A stretch of 64,000 nt of DNA from Streptomyces violaceusniger (GCA_005405945.1 BJHW01000001.1:8990001-9054000), one strand, 5' to 3'. Numbered from the stretch's first letter, positions 9,821 through 17,876 are shown. Program-made: numbers and translations. Notes: generated by a model not told the origin, from the sequence alone.

Positions 9821-9982
9821 GGGCCTGTCTGGAGTTGTGATCCGGGCTCGCGGGGCGTGGCACGCACGCTCGCGGCGTTGCCGAAATGCCCCAGTAGCTC
9901 CGCTACGAGGGTCTTCCGGTGCCTTGCGATCGCACGCACCACGCCCCGCTCCCTGATCCGGATCACAACTCCAGACAGGCCC
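9821..9982. mobile_element. MITE-like palindromic element with perfect 25-bp terminal inverted repeats
   Basis: The 162-bp unit begins with GGGCCTGTCTGGAGTTGTGA and ends with its exact complement; the inverted repeat is 25 bp (9821-9845 and 9958-9982). The inner sequence remains partly palindromic, for example GCGGGGCGTGG and CCACGCCCCGC. The centre holds AGTAGCTCCGCTACGAGG, which is also in the centre of the element at 42502-42690. It encodes no protein. The pattern fits a non-autonomous element mobilised in trans. Similar 11-bp stretches (CTGGTGGGGAG) flank both sides at 9803-9813 and 9988-9998. Confidence 0.65.
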
Positions 9983-10255
9983 TAACCCCTGGTGGGGAGC
10001 CCCATCCGCTGCCGTCTGCTTGCCGTTTGCCCGTCGAACTGCCGTCGGTTCGCCGCTGTTGCTCCGCTGCCGTCCGTCTGACGTGCACAGCTTACGGATT
10101 GACGGCCCTCGCGCTGAGAGGCCGCGCATGCGTCGGCCGATGGATTGTCAGTGGTGCCTGGGATCCTGGAGAAGTGGGCCGGAATCGTGGCAATCCGCGC
10201 TCGGGCTCGCTGCTGCGTGATCTCAAAAGGCCGTCTCAGGAGGGGGATTGAGACC
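9983..10255. other. Intergenic region between kinase leader and small ORF
   Basis: No gene is supported. The first 100 bases contain several imperfect copies of a TGCCGT-type hexamer. The rest is ordinary spacer leading to an AGGAGGGGG ribosome-binding site at 10238-10246. The leftward kinase promoter and the rightward promoter of the small ORF should both lie in this stretch or inside the adjacent palindrome; I could not identify either with confidence. Confidence 0.4.
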
Positions 10256-10492
10256 GTGAAGGGTGATCGTGTGGAGATAGTCGTGGACGCGGGGGACACG
10301 ACGCGGACGTATGAAGTGGTGGCCACCAGGGCGGGCCGGAGGGTCGAGACGGCGGTCCGGCGGGGGGTGGTGGAAGTGAGCGAAGTCACCCGTAATGGGT
10401 CCGCGGTGCGCACGGCCCGCTTCATGGCCAACCGGGTCCTGGCCCTGGTGGAGCAGCCGGTGCCGCGGAGCGAGGAGGGGGAGGGTGAGTAG
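10256..10492 (+). CDS. Small conserved-looking protein of unknown function
   Basis: A 78-residue protein starting at GTG 10256, chosen because a near-perfect AGGAGGGGG site lies nine bases upstream. It begins VKGDRVEIVVDAGDTTRTYE and looks like a small beta-rich domain with alternating hydrophobic residues, ending in an acidic tail (EEGEGE). There are no Cys pairs, signal peptide or membrane segment. I do not recognise a family. An in-frame extension upstream to 10145 is possible but lacks a good start site. Confidence 0.6.
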   Translation: MKGDRVEIVVDAGDTTRTYEVVATRAGRRVETAVRRGVVEVSEVTRNGSAVRTARFMANRVLALVEQPVPRSEEGEGE

Positions 10493-10620
10493 GGCTCGCA
10501 CGCGCTCGGAGGGGCACACTCCGCGAGCTCCGGAGGGCCCCCGGAGGGATCCCTTCCGCGGTCCCCTCCGGGAAGACCCCAAGGCGTGAGGGCGCATCTC
10601 CACCCAGGGGAGTAGTCGAC

Positions 10621-10647
10621 GCCTCCCGGGGTCATCCTCCGGGAGGC
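10621..10647 (+). terminator. Hairpin after the 10256 gene
   Basis: A perfect 9-bp stem (GCCTCCCGG with its complement) around a 9-base loop, about 130 bases after the small ORF. It could end that transcript. Confidence 0.4.
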
Positions 10648-10778
10648 CCGGCAATCGGTACGAAGGCATGACGCCGAGGACCGGGCCGCGCGCCTAATGT
10701 TGTCGTCAAGCGGCGGGCGCAGCACTCGTCCCCCGAGGTCAGACGCTCGCCGCCCCCAGATGTGACGGAGGAGGGACG

Positions 10779-10997
10779 ATGGCGGACACGGCTGGACGCA
10801 CGGTCATCGGAACACGTCGTCGCAGGTCCGTGAGCGCGGCGGTGGACGCGTTCGGCGGCCCGCAGACCGGCACCCGCCATCCTCTGGTCGCGGCGGCGAT
10901 GGTGCTGCCGATGGCCATCCTCCTGACCATCACCTTCGGCGGCTGGGATGCCGTCGTCACACAAGCGTCGTCCGTGGCGGGAATGCTGGGGCGCTGA
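10779..10997 (+). CDS. Small single-span membrane protein
   Basis: A 72-residue protein beginning MADTAGRTVIGTRRRR. A basic N-terminal stretch is followed by one hydrophobic segment (PLVAAAMVLPMAILLTITF, near 35-53), so an N-in orientation is expected. A GAGGAGGGAC ribosome-binding site precedes the ATG. No known domain is visible. It stands alone between two hairpins. Confidence 0.65.
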   Translation: MADTAGRTVIGTRRRRSVSAAVDAFGGPQTGTRHPLVAAAMVLPMAILLTITFGGWDAVVTQASSVAGMLGR

Positions 10998-11081
10998 GCG
11001 CCCCGGGCCCGGGAGAGCGGCCCGGGCCGGGGACTTCCGGCCATTAACCCCGTGGGGACGGGGGTGCGGCGGACGGCACGA

Positions 11082-11113
11082 ATGCCCGGACAGCTGGGGA
11101 GCTGTCCGGGCAT
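11082..11113. terminator. Two-way terminator between the small membrane protein and the TetR gene
   Basis: A perfect 14-bp stem (ATGCCCGGACAGCT with its complement) with a GGGG loop, placed between convergent genes. Confidence 0.75.
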
Positions 11114-11155
11114 CGCGCCGTTTGGGGCTATTCAGGCTGTTGAACGCACGCGGAG

Positions 11156-11742
11156 TCAGCGCGGGCGCAGGCCGTCGATGAGCAAGGTGCAGATGGACCG
11201 CAAGGCGGCCTCGGACCCCGGGGACTGCCATTCGGGGCGTGGGCCGGGTGGTGGTAGGCCATGGTGGCGTCGAAGACGGTTCGGGCTGTCGCGGTGGGGT
11301 CGAGGGAGGCGAAGTCACCGCTGGTGACGCCGTCTTCGATGATGACGCGCAGCTGCTCGATCAGGTCGGTCACATGGTCGGCGGCCGCGCTGCTGTGCTC
11401 GGCCGTCAGGACCCGGTAGGTGGCGAAGAGCTCCGGGTCGTCGGACAGCAGGGTCCGCTTGGCGGCGAACAGTGTGGTGAACCAGGTGCGCAGCCGCTCG
11501 GGCGGGGCCTGCCGGGTGTCGGACGCGACCGCCGCCAGGGGGTCGCGCGCCCGGCCCAGCCAGCGCCGGGTGACGGCTTCGCGCAGGGCCGCCTTGGAGG
11601 GGAAGTGACGGTAGACGCTGGCGTGGCTGACTCCCAGAGCCCGCGCCACGTCCAGCACCGTGGCCTTCGCCGGTCCATGGCGGCGCAGCACGTCCTCGGT
11701 GGCCGTCAGGATGGTCTCGGCGTCGAGGGGGCCCGAACGCAT
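11156..11742 (-). CDS. TetR-family transcriptional regulator (C-terminus frameshifted)
   Basis: The N-terminal helix-turn-helix is typical of TetR proteins: VLDVARALGVSHASVYRHFP near 31-50, after an initiating helix (ETILTATEDVLRRHG). The C-terminal two thirds form the ligand domain. The frame breaks at the run 11234-11237. Adding one base restores the ending HAPEWQSPGSEAALRSICTL and a stop at 11156, giving about 195 residues. Read literally, the protein ends in an unrelated Pro/Arg-rich tail. The gene is leftward, downstream of the cyclase-family gene, and may regulate it. Confidence 0.85.
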
Positions 11743-11860
11743 CAGGACTCGCCGTTCCGTACGAACCGCACCGCGCGGCTCACGGCCCCGGCGGCGGGCA
11801 CCGACTGCTCCCTCAACTCCAATTCCTCCTCAGCGGATCGGCGGAATGCGGCTGCGGTTC

Positions 11861-11940
11861 GGTGGCGCCCCGCAGGGGCGCGGGGCTGTGTCGATATGCG
11901 GCTCCGCCGCGTGGGCGCGACCGGCCACGACGGCGCCGCG
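11861..11940. repeat. Palindromic intergenic repeat between TetR and cyclase genes
   Basis: It contains GCGCCCCGCAGGGGCGC (11865-11881) and GCGGCTCCGCCGC (11898-11910), followed by a GGGCGCGACCGGCCACGACG block. From memory this combination is a common Streptomyces intergenic repeat, often found near gene ends. No coding potential is seen between 11743 and 11990. Confidence 0.55.
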
Positions 11941-11990
11941 GACGATCGACAGCAGGTCAGGGCACTTCCAGCGGAGCGCTTAGTGGCTCG

Positions 11991-12890
11991 TCAGAAGACC
12001 GCGAGCGGGTTGACCGGCACCCCGGTCAGCCCGTGGATACGCGGCGGCGCCACGGTGAGCAGGAAAGCATAGCGGCCCAGCTCCGCGCAGACGGCGGCGA
12101 GCTCGTCCACCTCGGCGGCGTCGATCAGGGGCAGGCCCATCATCGGCAGGGCGACCCGGTGCAGCGGCAAGGGGCAGGCGGGGTCCAGGGCCGGGTGCGC
12201 GTCGCCGATGTCGCCCGCGTAGAGCGACGCACCGCGCCGGTGCATCCAGCGCACCGCGTCCAGGCTCATCCCCGGCATCGGCCGGCCGGGGTCGGGCGTC
12301 ATGGGCCATCCGCAGCGCACCACCAGGGCGTCTCCGGACTCCAGCCGGACGCCCTGGCGCTCCTCGGCCGCCTCGAAGTCCCGTGAGGTGACCGCATGGC
12401 CACTGGGCAGCGGGCCGTCGGCCGCCAGGTCGAGCAGGATTCCCCGGGTGGCGATCCCGGCGGCGTACGCCGCCGTGGAGCCGTGCCGGGCGCCGGCCGG
12501 GGTCACGGCCTCGTCCACGGGCCGCCCCGGATAGACCCGCCCGTCCCGGATCGTGTGCCCCAGTGCGTCGAGGTGGGTCGAGCGCGGGTGGTGGTTGGTC
12601 ACCAGCATCACATCCGCCGTGGCGGGCGCCGGGGAGCCGACGTACACCATCATCTGCTGGACCGGCGAGGCGTCCTGGGTGGCGGGCGCGAAGGGGCCGC
12701 TGATGAGCGGCGCTGGCCGGATCGGAAGCGCGAGTGACACCGTCCGCCCGGTGCGGGCCTCCGCGGCGCCCCTGGCCCGAGCCTCCCCGGTGATGAGGTT
12801 GAGCGTGCCGCGCTCGTCGTCCTCGCCCCACCGGCCCCAGTTGCTCGGCAGGTCCTCCGACGCGTCGGTTCCCGTGTGTTGTGTGTCCAT
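11991..12890 (-). CDS. Cyclase-family (kynurenine-formamidase-like) metal-dependent hydrolase
   Basis: A 299-residue member of the Cyclase superfamily (Pfam Cyclase, PF04199), whose members include bacterial kynurenine formamidase and isatin hydrolase. The metal-binding motif appears as STHLDALGH, close to the family HxGTHxDxPxH pattern, with further metal-ligand candidates in YAGDIGDAHPAL. The N-terminus (NWGRWGEDDERGTLNLI) is typical of the longer actinobacterial group. The substrate is unknown. A possible operator palindrome lies just upstream, and the TetR gene lies downstream on the same strand. Confidence 0.85.
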   Translation of the reverse strand: MDTQHTGTDASEDLPSNWGRWGEDDERGTLNLITGEARARGAAEARTGRTVSLALPIRPAPLISGPFAPATQDASPVQQMMVYVGSPAPATADVMLVTNHHPRSTHLDALGHTIRDGRVYPGRPVDEAVTPAGARHGSTAAYAAGIATRGILLDLAADGPLPSGHAVTSRDFEAAEERQGVRLESGDALVVRCGWPMTPDPGRPMPGMSLDAVRWMHRRGASLYAGDIGDAHPALDPACPLPLHRVALPMMGLPLIDAAEVDELAAVCAELGRYAFLLTVAPPRIHGLTGVPVNPLAVF

Positions 12891-12912
12891 GGCGTCGAAA
12901 CGTAGCGCCTTG

Positions 12913-12939
12913 GGTTACAGAGTTCAAAGTTTGTAATCC
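12913..12939. promoter_or_regulatory. Imperfect palindrome in the divergent region, possible regulator site
   Basis: Half-sites TTACA (12915-12919) and TGTAA (12932-12936) face each other across twelve bases, with partly matching flanks. The A+T-rich stretch stands out from its surroundings. It lies between divergent starts (cyclase leftward, phosphotransferase rightward). Binding by the nearby TetR protein is a guess based on position. Confidence 0.35.
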
Positions 12940-12973
12940 ATATAGAAGCTACGATCCCGGGGCAGCCGATGAC

Positions 12974-13962
12974 ATGGGGGGAGCCGTGGGAGCCGTGGAA
13001 GCCGTGAGCCAAACCGCGGCGCAGCTCGTCACCGCCCTCCGCCGGGCCCGGCGCGACGCCACCGCCGAGGTGACCGTCCTGGCCGACCGGCCCGACGCCA
13101 CCGTCGTCCGGTGCGGCCACCTCGTCGCCAAGGCGCATCCGCCCGGCACGGACCCGGCCGAGCTGGCCGTCCGGCTCGGCGTCGCGGCCCACCCCCGGTG
13201 CGCGGAGATACTGCTGCCGCCGGTCGACGGCATGGGGGCGCTGCCCGACGGGCGGCAGGTCACCCTCTGGCCGTACGGCGAACCCGTGGCACCCGACGCG
13301 CCGGACGCCGCCCCTGGGCCGAGGCGGGGAAGCTGCTGGCCCGGCTGCACGCCGTGCCGGTCGGCGAACTGCCCGGTCCGCTCCCGGCGATGCGCGGCCC
13401 GGCCAAGGCGGCCCGCGCGATCGCCCGGCTACGGGCGGCGGCGCTCCCCGACAGCGTGGCCACCCGGGCCGTACTGCGGGCCTGGGCCGGACTGCCGGGC
13501 TGGGCGCGGGGCGTGGACCGTACGGATCGCATGAACCAAGGCAACGAAAGCGACCAAGGTAACGAGGGAACCGAAGGCACCAGCCTCTGCCACGGCGATC
13601 TCCACCTCGGCCAGCTCATCCGCCACCGCGCCACCGACTGGCGGCTGATCGACATCGACGACCTCGGCCTCGGCGACCCGGCCTGGGACCTCGCCCGCCC
13701 CGCCGCCTGGTACGCCGCCGGGCTGCTCGCCGCCGAGGACTGGGAGCGGTTCCTGGGCGCGTACCGGGCCGCGGGCGGCTCCGCCGCCGGGCAGCGCGAC
13801 CCCTGGCCGCGGCTGGACGTGCCCGCCCGCGCCCTCACCGTCCAGACCGCCGCGCTCGCGCTCGCCAAGGCGGCGGCCGCCGGACGGGCGTTGGACGAGG
13901 CCGAGGAGGCGATGGTGGAGGCGTCCGTCCGCATCGCCCGTTTCATGGAGGCCGCGGGATGA
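12974..13962 (+). CDS. Aminoglycoside phosphotransferase-family protein (frameshifted)
   Basis: A protein-kinase-fold small-molecule phosphotransferase (APH family). The Brenner-type motif is LCHGDLHLGQLI and the metal-binding motif is LIDIDDLGLGDPAWDLA, both in the second half. A residue usually Asn in HGDxxxxN is Gln here. The frame breaks at the C run 13311-13314. One extra C joins the N-terminal part (to about residue 113) to the remainder beginning PWAEAGKLLARLH. The start could instead be GTG 13004. The restored length is about 329 residues. A run of Asn/Gln/Glu/Gly residues before the catalytic loop (MNQGNESDQGNEGTEG) is an odd low-complexity insertion. The substrate is unknown. Confidence 0.8.
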
Positions 13963-14038
13963 GGCCGTAGGGTGAAGTCCACGCGCCAGGACGCATGTTC
14001 CGGCGCGCTTGTCCGAAGCATGAGGAGATGAGCGGACC

Positions 14039-14329
14039 ATGCAGTGTCCCAAGTGCCATGCGCCGATGCACACGTACAACCGCAATGGCGTGCAGATAGA
14101 GCAGTGCAGCGGCTGCCGGGGGATCTTCCTGGACTACGGGGAGCTGGAGGCGCTGACCCGCCTCGAGGCGCAGTGGACGCAAGCGGTGCCGCCCGCCCCG
14201 CCCGGTGCCCCGCAGGCGTACCCGGCCGCGCCCGCGTGGGGCGCGCCGCAGCACGGACACCACGGCGGCCACCATGGCCACCACGGTCACCACAAGCGCG
14301 GCTTCGGGCACATGCTCTTCTCGTCCTGA
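14039..14329 (+). CDS. Zinc-ribbon (zf-TFIIB type) protein with His-rich tail
   Basis: A 96-residue protein. CPKCHAPM and CSGCRGIFLDYGELE form the two Cys knuckles of the zf-TFIIB family. A Pro/Ala linker leads to a C-terminal tail with about thirteen His in GHHGGHHGHHGHHK-like repeats. The His cluster suggests metal binding or storage beyond the structural zinc; that part is inference. An ATGAGGAGATGAG stretch upstream serves as the ribosome-binding site. Confidence 0.8.
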   Translation: MQCPKCHAPMHTYNRNGVQIEQCSGCRGIFLDYGELEALTRLEAQWTQAVPPAPPGAPQAYPAAPAWGAPQHGHHGGHHGHHGHHKRGFGHMLFSS

Positions 14330-14369
14330 GACCCCTCTTGGCCTGCTGAGAAGCCTCTTGGCCGAGAAA

Positions 14370-14408
14370 CGCCGGAGGGCCGGAGCTTTTCGCTCCGGCC
14401 CTCCGGCG
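14370..14408. terminator. Two-way terminator between zinc-ribbon gene and tRNA cluster
   Basis: A perfect 17-bp stem (CGCCGGAGGGCCGGAGC with its complement) and a 5-base TTTTC loop, between convergent transcription units. Confidence 0.8.
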
Positions 14409-14415
14409 ATCGGTG

Positions 14416-14487
14416 TGGACGATACTGGGATTGAACCAGTGACCTCTTCCGTGTCAGGGAAGCGCTCTCCCGCTGAGCTAATCGTCC
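14416..14487 (-). tRNA. tRNA-Val (GAC), copy 1
   Basis: A 72-nt cloverleaf on the minus strand. The acceptor GGACGAT pairs with ATCGTCC. The anticodon loop CTGACAC gives GAC, and the T-loop is GTTCAATCC. The encoded end has no CCA. Confidence 0.93.
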
Positions 14488-14498
14488 GCAGGACTGCG

Positions 14499-14570
14499 TG
14501 CGCGATACTGGGATTGAACCAGTGACCTCTTCCGTGTCAGGGAAGCGCTCTCCCGCTGAGCTAATCGCGC
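14499..14570 (-). tRNA. tRNA-Val (GAC), copy 2
   Basis: Identical to the flanking copies in the body, including the CTGACAC anticodon loop. The acceptor stem differs (GCGCGAT with ATCGCGC); both strands of the stem changed together, so pairing is kept. Confidence 0.93.
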
Positions 14571-14594
14571 GGGCTGGATCCGCGAGGATCCGAG

Positions 14595-14666
14595 TGGACG
14601 ATACTGGGATTGAACCAGTGACCTCTTCCGTGTCAGGGAAGCGCTCTCCCGCTGAGCTAATCGTCC
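14595..14666 (-). tRNA. tRNA-Val (GAC), copy 3
   Basis: Same sequence as copy 1: acceptor GGACGAT with ATCGTCC, and anticodon loop CTGACAC. It starts one base from the tRNA-Cys 3' end, so the cluster is likely one leftward transcript. Confidence 0.93.
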
Positions 14667-14667
14667 G

Positions 14668-14738
14668 AGGTGGAGACGGGATTTGAACCCGTGTAGACGG
14701 CTTTGCAGGCCGTTGCCTCGCCTCTCGGCCACTCCACC
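14668..14738 (-). tRNA. tRNA-Cys (GCA)
   Basis: A 71-nt cloverleaf. The acceptor GGTGGAG pairs with CTCCACC, the anticodon loop CTGCAAA gives GCA, and the discriminator is U73, as expected for Cys identity. Confidence 0.93.
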
Positions 14739-14766
14739 AGCCGTGGGGGTCGAAACCCCCACTCCG

Positions 14767-14839
14767 AGCGGACGACGAGATTCGAACTCGCGACCCTCAC
14801 CTTGGCAAGGTGATGCTCTACCAACTGAGCCACGTCCGC
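14767..14839 (-). tRNA. tRNA-Gly (GCC)
   Basis: A 73-nt cloverleaf. The acceptor GCGGACG pairs with CGTCCGC, the anticodon loop TTGCCAA gives GCC, and the T-arm loop is GTTCGAATC. It is the first gene of the leftward tRNA array, so the promoter should lie in 14840-14999. Confidence 0.93.
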
Positions 14840-14999
14840 AGGTGCCGTTTCTCCGGGGCGCTTCCGCGTCCCGGCGACGTGTTGAACTCTAGCGGATTCC
14901 GGGGCCAGCTCAAATTCCGTTTCCGCAGCGTGCTGCCCTGCTCGCACGCCGCACTCCCTCCCGAGGCCGCCCTGACCTGGGCACCATAGACTCGCAACC

Positions 15000-16055
15000 G
15001 TGCACGACCTGCCCCCGCTCGCCCGCTTCGGCGGCCTGCTCGCCACTGATCTACGGGATGTCACCAGCGACCCGTCGGCCCTGGAAACCCGGGGTTTCTG
15101 GGCCGTTGTCGCGGACTTCGAGGGCCGTCTGGTCTGCGCTCGCTTCGGGGATGTACGGGCCGAGCCGGTGCCGCCGCCCGCGCCCGGCGGCTGGCGCGGC
15201 CCCGCGGCGGGGGAGTGGACCTCGTCACTGGACCGGGCCGCCTACACCGCGGGGGTGCGCGCCGTCCGGCGGCGGATCGCGGCCGGTGAGGTCTACCAGG
15301 CCAACCTCTGCCGGGTGCTGTCCGCGCCGCTGCCCGACCCGGCCGGGGCCGATGTGGACGCGCTGACCGCGCTGCTGGCCCTGGGCAACCCCGCCCCGTA
15401 CGCGGGCACCGTAAGGCTGCCGGCCCACGGGGTGGAGGTCGCCACCGCCTCGCCCGAACTGTTCCTGCGGCGCACCGGGCGCACCGTGGAGTCCGGCCCC
15501 ATCAAGGGCACCGGCCGCGGTCCCGAGGACCTGCTGGAGAAGGACCACGCCGAGAACGTGATGATCGTGGACCTGGTCCGCAACGACCTGGGCCGGGTCT
15601 GCGCCACCGGCTCGGTGACCGTCCCCGCGCTGTGCGCGGTCGAACCGCACCCCGGTCTGGTCCACCTCGTCTCCACGGTGCGGGGCGAGCTCGCCCCCGG
15701 CGCCGGCTGGCCGGAACTGCTCGCGGCCACCTTCCCGCCCGGCTCGGTCACCGGCGCGCCCAAGTCCAGCGCGCTGCGCGTCATCGAGGAGCTGGAGACC
15801 GCGCCCCGCGGCCCGTACTGCGGCGGTATCGGCTGGGTTGACGCCGACCGTGGCACCGGTGAGCTGGCGGTCGGCATACGGACCTTCTGGATCGACCGCG
15901 GCCCGGCCGGGGCCGTGCTGCGGTTCGGCACCGGGGCGGGCATCACCTGGGGCTCGGACCCGGAGCGCGAATGGGACGAAACGGAACTCAAGGCCGCCCG
16001 GCTGCTCGCGGTAGCGTCGGGTGTACAGCAGCCGACGGGAAGGGCGACGCGATGA
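15000..16055 (+). CDS. pabB: Chorismate-binding enzyme, aminodeoxychorismate synthase component I
   Basis: This enzyme aminates chorismate to 4-amino-4-deoxychorismate for folate or other p-aminobenzoate-derived products. It has 351 residues, shorter than TrpE and full PabB, and is mainly the catalytic half. Motifs in order are PIKGTGRG, MIVDLVRNDLGRVC, PPGSVTGAPKSSALRVIEEL and GGIGWVDADRGTGELAVGIR. The Pro-Ile-Lys-Gly pattern is typical of PabB, whose lysine forms a covalent intermediate; TrpE has Ala there. The start is GTG. The stop overlaps the next ATG by four bases (ATGA), coupling it to pabC. No glutaminase subunit is adjacent. Confidence 0.88.
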   Translation: MHDLPPLARFGGLLATDLRDVTSDPSALETRGFWAVVADFEGRLVCARFGDVRAEPVPPPAPGGWRGPAAGEWTSSLDRAAYTAGVRAVRRRIAAGEVYQANLCRVLSAPLPDPAGADVDALTALLALGNPAPYAGTVRLPAHGVEVATASPELFLRRTGRTVESGPIKGTGRGPEDLLEKDHAENVMIVDLVRNDLGRVCATGSVTVPALCAVEPHPGLVHLVSTVRGELAPGAGWPELLAATFPPGSVTGAPKSSALRVIEELETAPRGPYCGGIGWVDADRGTGELAVGIRTFWIDRGPAGAVLRFGTGAGITWGSDPEREWDETELKAARLLAVASGVQQPTGRATR

Positions 16056-16879
16056 AACCGGCCATCTGGCTCGATGGATCCCTCCGTGACCCGGACACCG
16101 CCATGGTGTCCGTGTTCGACCATGGGCTCACGGTCGGCGACGGCGTCTTCGAGACCGTCAAGGCCACCGAGGGGCGGGCCTTCGCCCTCACCCGCCATCT
16201 GCGGCGGCTGGCCCGCTCGGCGGAGGGCCTGGGGCTTCCCGAACCGGACCTGGACGAGGTGCGGCGGGGCTGCGAGGAGGTGCTCAAGGCCCACCCCGTG
16301 GCGTTCGGACGGCTGAGGATCACCTACACCGGAGGGATCTCACCGCTCGGCTCCGACCGGGGCACGGCCGGGCCCACCGTGGTGGTCGCGCTGACCGAGG
16401 CGGCCCGCAGGCCCGACGCCACGGCCGTGATCACCGTCCCCTGGGCGCGCAACGAGCGCGGGGCGCTCACCGGCCTGAAGACCACCTCGTACGGCGAGAA
16501 CGTGGTCGCGCTCGCCCGCGCCCGGGAGCAGGACGCCACCGAGGCCCTCTTCGGCAACACGGTCGGCGCGCTCTGCGAGGGCACCGGCTCCAACGTCTTC
16601 GTGGTCCTCGACGGCCAACTGCACACCCCGCCGCTCTCCTCCGGCTGCCTCGCGGGGATCACCCGCGCCCTGGTGCTGGAGTGGGTGGGCGCCAAGGAGA
16701 CCGATCTGCCGCTGGACGCGCTGCACCGGGCCGAGGAGGTCTTCCTGACCTCCACGACCCGCGACGTACAGGCCGTGCACCGGGTGGACGGCCACACCCT
16801 GCCCGGCGCGCCCGGCCCGGTCACCGCCGAGGCCCTGCGGATCTTCGTCGAGCGGGCGGCCGCGGACATCGACCCCTGA
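16052..16879 (+). CDS. pabC: Aminodeoxychorismate lyase (class IV PLP aminotransferase fold)
   Basis: This enzyme splits aminodeoxychorismate into p-aminobenzoate and pyruvate. It has 275 residues of the branched-chain aminotransferase-like fold IV. SVFDHGLTVGDGVFETVKA is the N-terminal signature, GLKTTSYGENVVAL carries the PLP lysine, and EGTGSNVFVV and PPLSSGCLAGITRALVLE form the phosphate-binding region. It overlaps pabB by four bases. A D-amino-acid aminotransferase-like role is the main alternative, but the pabB pairing argues against it. Confidence 0.88.
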   Translation: MKPAIWLDGSLRDPDTAMVSVFDHGLTVGDGVFETVKATEGRAFALTRHLRRLARSAEGLGLPEPDLDEVRRGCEEVLKAHPVAFGRLRITYTGGISPLGSDRGTAGPTVVVALTEAARRPDATAVITVPWARNERGALTGLKTTSYGENVVALARAREQDATEALFGNTVGALCEGTGSNVFVVLDGQLHTPPLSSGCLAGITRALVLEWVGAKETDLPLDALHRAEEVFLTSTTRDVQAVHRVDGHTLPGAPGPVTAEALRIFVERAAADIDP

Positions 16880-16937
16880 GCGGGCGGCGGCGGACATCGA
16901 CCCCTGAGCGGGCGGCCGGGCCCTGAGCGGGCAAGCC
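16852..16937 (+). repeat. Tandem duplication at the 3' end of pabC
   Basis: The last codons and stop of pabC (GCGGACATCGACCCCTGAGC) recur in full right after the stop, and a partial third copy (CCCTGAGCGGGC) follows. It looks like a recent local duplication of about 28 bp that left the reading frame unchanged. Confidence 0.65.
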
Positions 16938-17017
16938 CGGGGCCTGACCGGCCCGTCGCGGCGGATCCGCGCCGGAAAACGGGTGACGATCGCCCGGCGG
17001 GCCGGTAGAACACCTTC

Positions 17018-17863
17018 GTGACCACCACTCTGCGGCCCACCGCGCCCGAACAGCACACCGACGGCGGCGGGCGTGCCCGCGCGTACGAGGTGTGTGTCAA
17101 CGGCCGCCCCGTCGGCTCCATACGCCTCGCCACCGACGCCCGCCTGGGCCCGGCGGCCGGGCGCATCGAGTGGCTCCACATCGACGAGGCCGACCGGCAC
17201 CGCGGCCGCGGCACGGTCGCCGCGCTCGCCGCCGAGGAGGTGCTGCGCGGCTGGGGCTGCACCCAGCTGATGGTGAGCGTCCCCGCGTCGGCCACGACCG
17301 CCCTCGGGCTCGCGGCCGCGCTCGGCTACCGCGAGCGCGGCCGCAACATGCTCAAGCGGCTCACGGACCCGCCCGAGCTGCCCGAGGGCAGCGCGATACG
17401 TCCCCTTACGGAGGCCGACTACCCGGCGTGGCACGCCCACGAGCGGGCCGGATACGTCGCCGATCTGCTGGCGCGCGGACTCACCCGGCAGCAGGCCGAG
17501 ACCAAGGCGGACACCGACTACGCGAGGCTGTTGCCGCAGGGCCCGGACACCCCCGGGGCCCTGCTGCGCGCCCTCGCCCACGGCGGCACGGACGTGGGCA
17601 CCATCTGGATCGCGCTGCGCGAGGGGGAGCCCGACGCCGCCGAGAGCGGGGAGGCGTACGTCTACGCCGTCGAGGTCGCCGAGGAGCACCGCGGCCGCGG
17701 ACACGGCCGCACCCTGATGCTGGCCGCCGAGCGCGCGAGCCTGGCGCACCGGGCGCGCAGCCTGGGCCTGCACGTCTTCGGCGGCAACACCCCGGCGCTG
17801 CGGCTGTACGAGTCGCTGGGCTACGAGCCGGTCGAGTACCAGTTCTACAAGCCGCTGCTGTAA
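17018..17863 (+). CDS. Tandem-GNAT N-acetyltransferase
   Basis: A 281-residue protein with two GNAT folds. The N-terminal domain holds the acetyl-CoA loop DRHRGRGTVAALAAEEVL. The C-terminal domain holds EEHRGRGHGRTLMLAAERAS and the usual NTPALRLYESLGYEPVEYQF ending. Tandem GNAT proteins of this kind include mycothiol synthase, but the low-complexity linker and length here do not allow that call. The acceptor is unknown. The start is GTG, separated by about 140 bases from pabC. Confidence 0.85.
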   Translation: MTTTLRPTAPEQHTDGGGRARAYEVCVNGRPVGSIRLATDARLGPAAGRIEWLHIDEADRHRGRGTVAALAAEEVLRGWGCTQLMVSVPASATTALGLAAALGYRERGRNMLKRLTDPPELPEGSAIRPLTEADYPAWHAHERAGYVADLLARGLTRQQAETKADTDYARLLPQGPDTPGALLRALAHGGTDVGTIWIALREGEPDAAESGEAYVYAVEVAEEHRGRGHGRTLMLAAERASLAHRARSLGLHVFGGNTPALRLYESLGYEPVEYQFYKPLL

Positions 17864-17876
17864 GGGTCTGCTCCGA

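Noticed and set aside
14416..14839. tRNA cluster as a phage or island attachment site
   Set aside because: No integrase, no partial tRNA 3' duplicate and no change of composition were seen next to the array.
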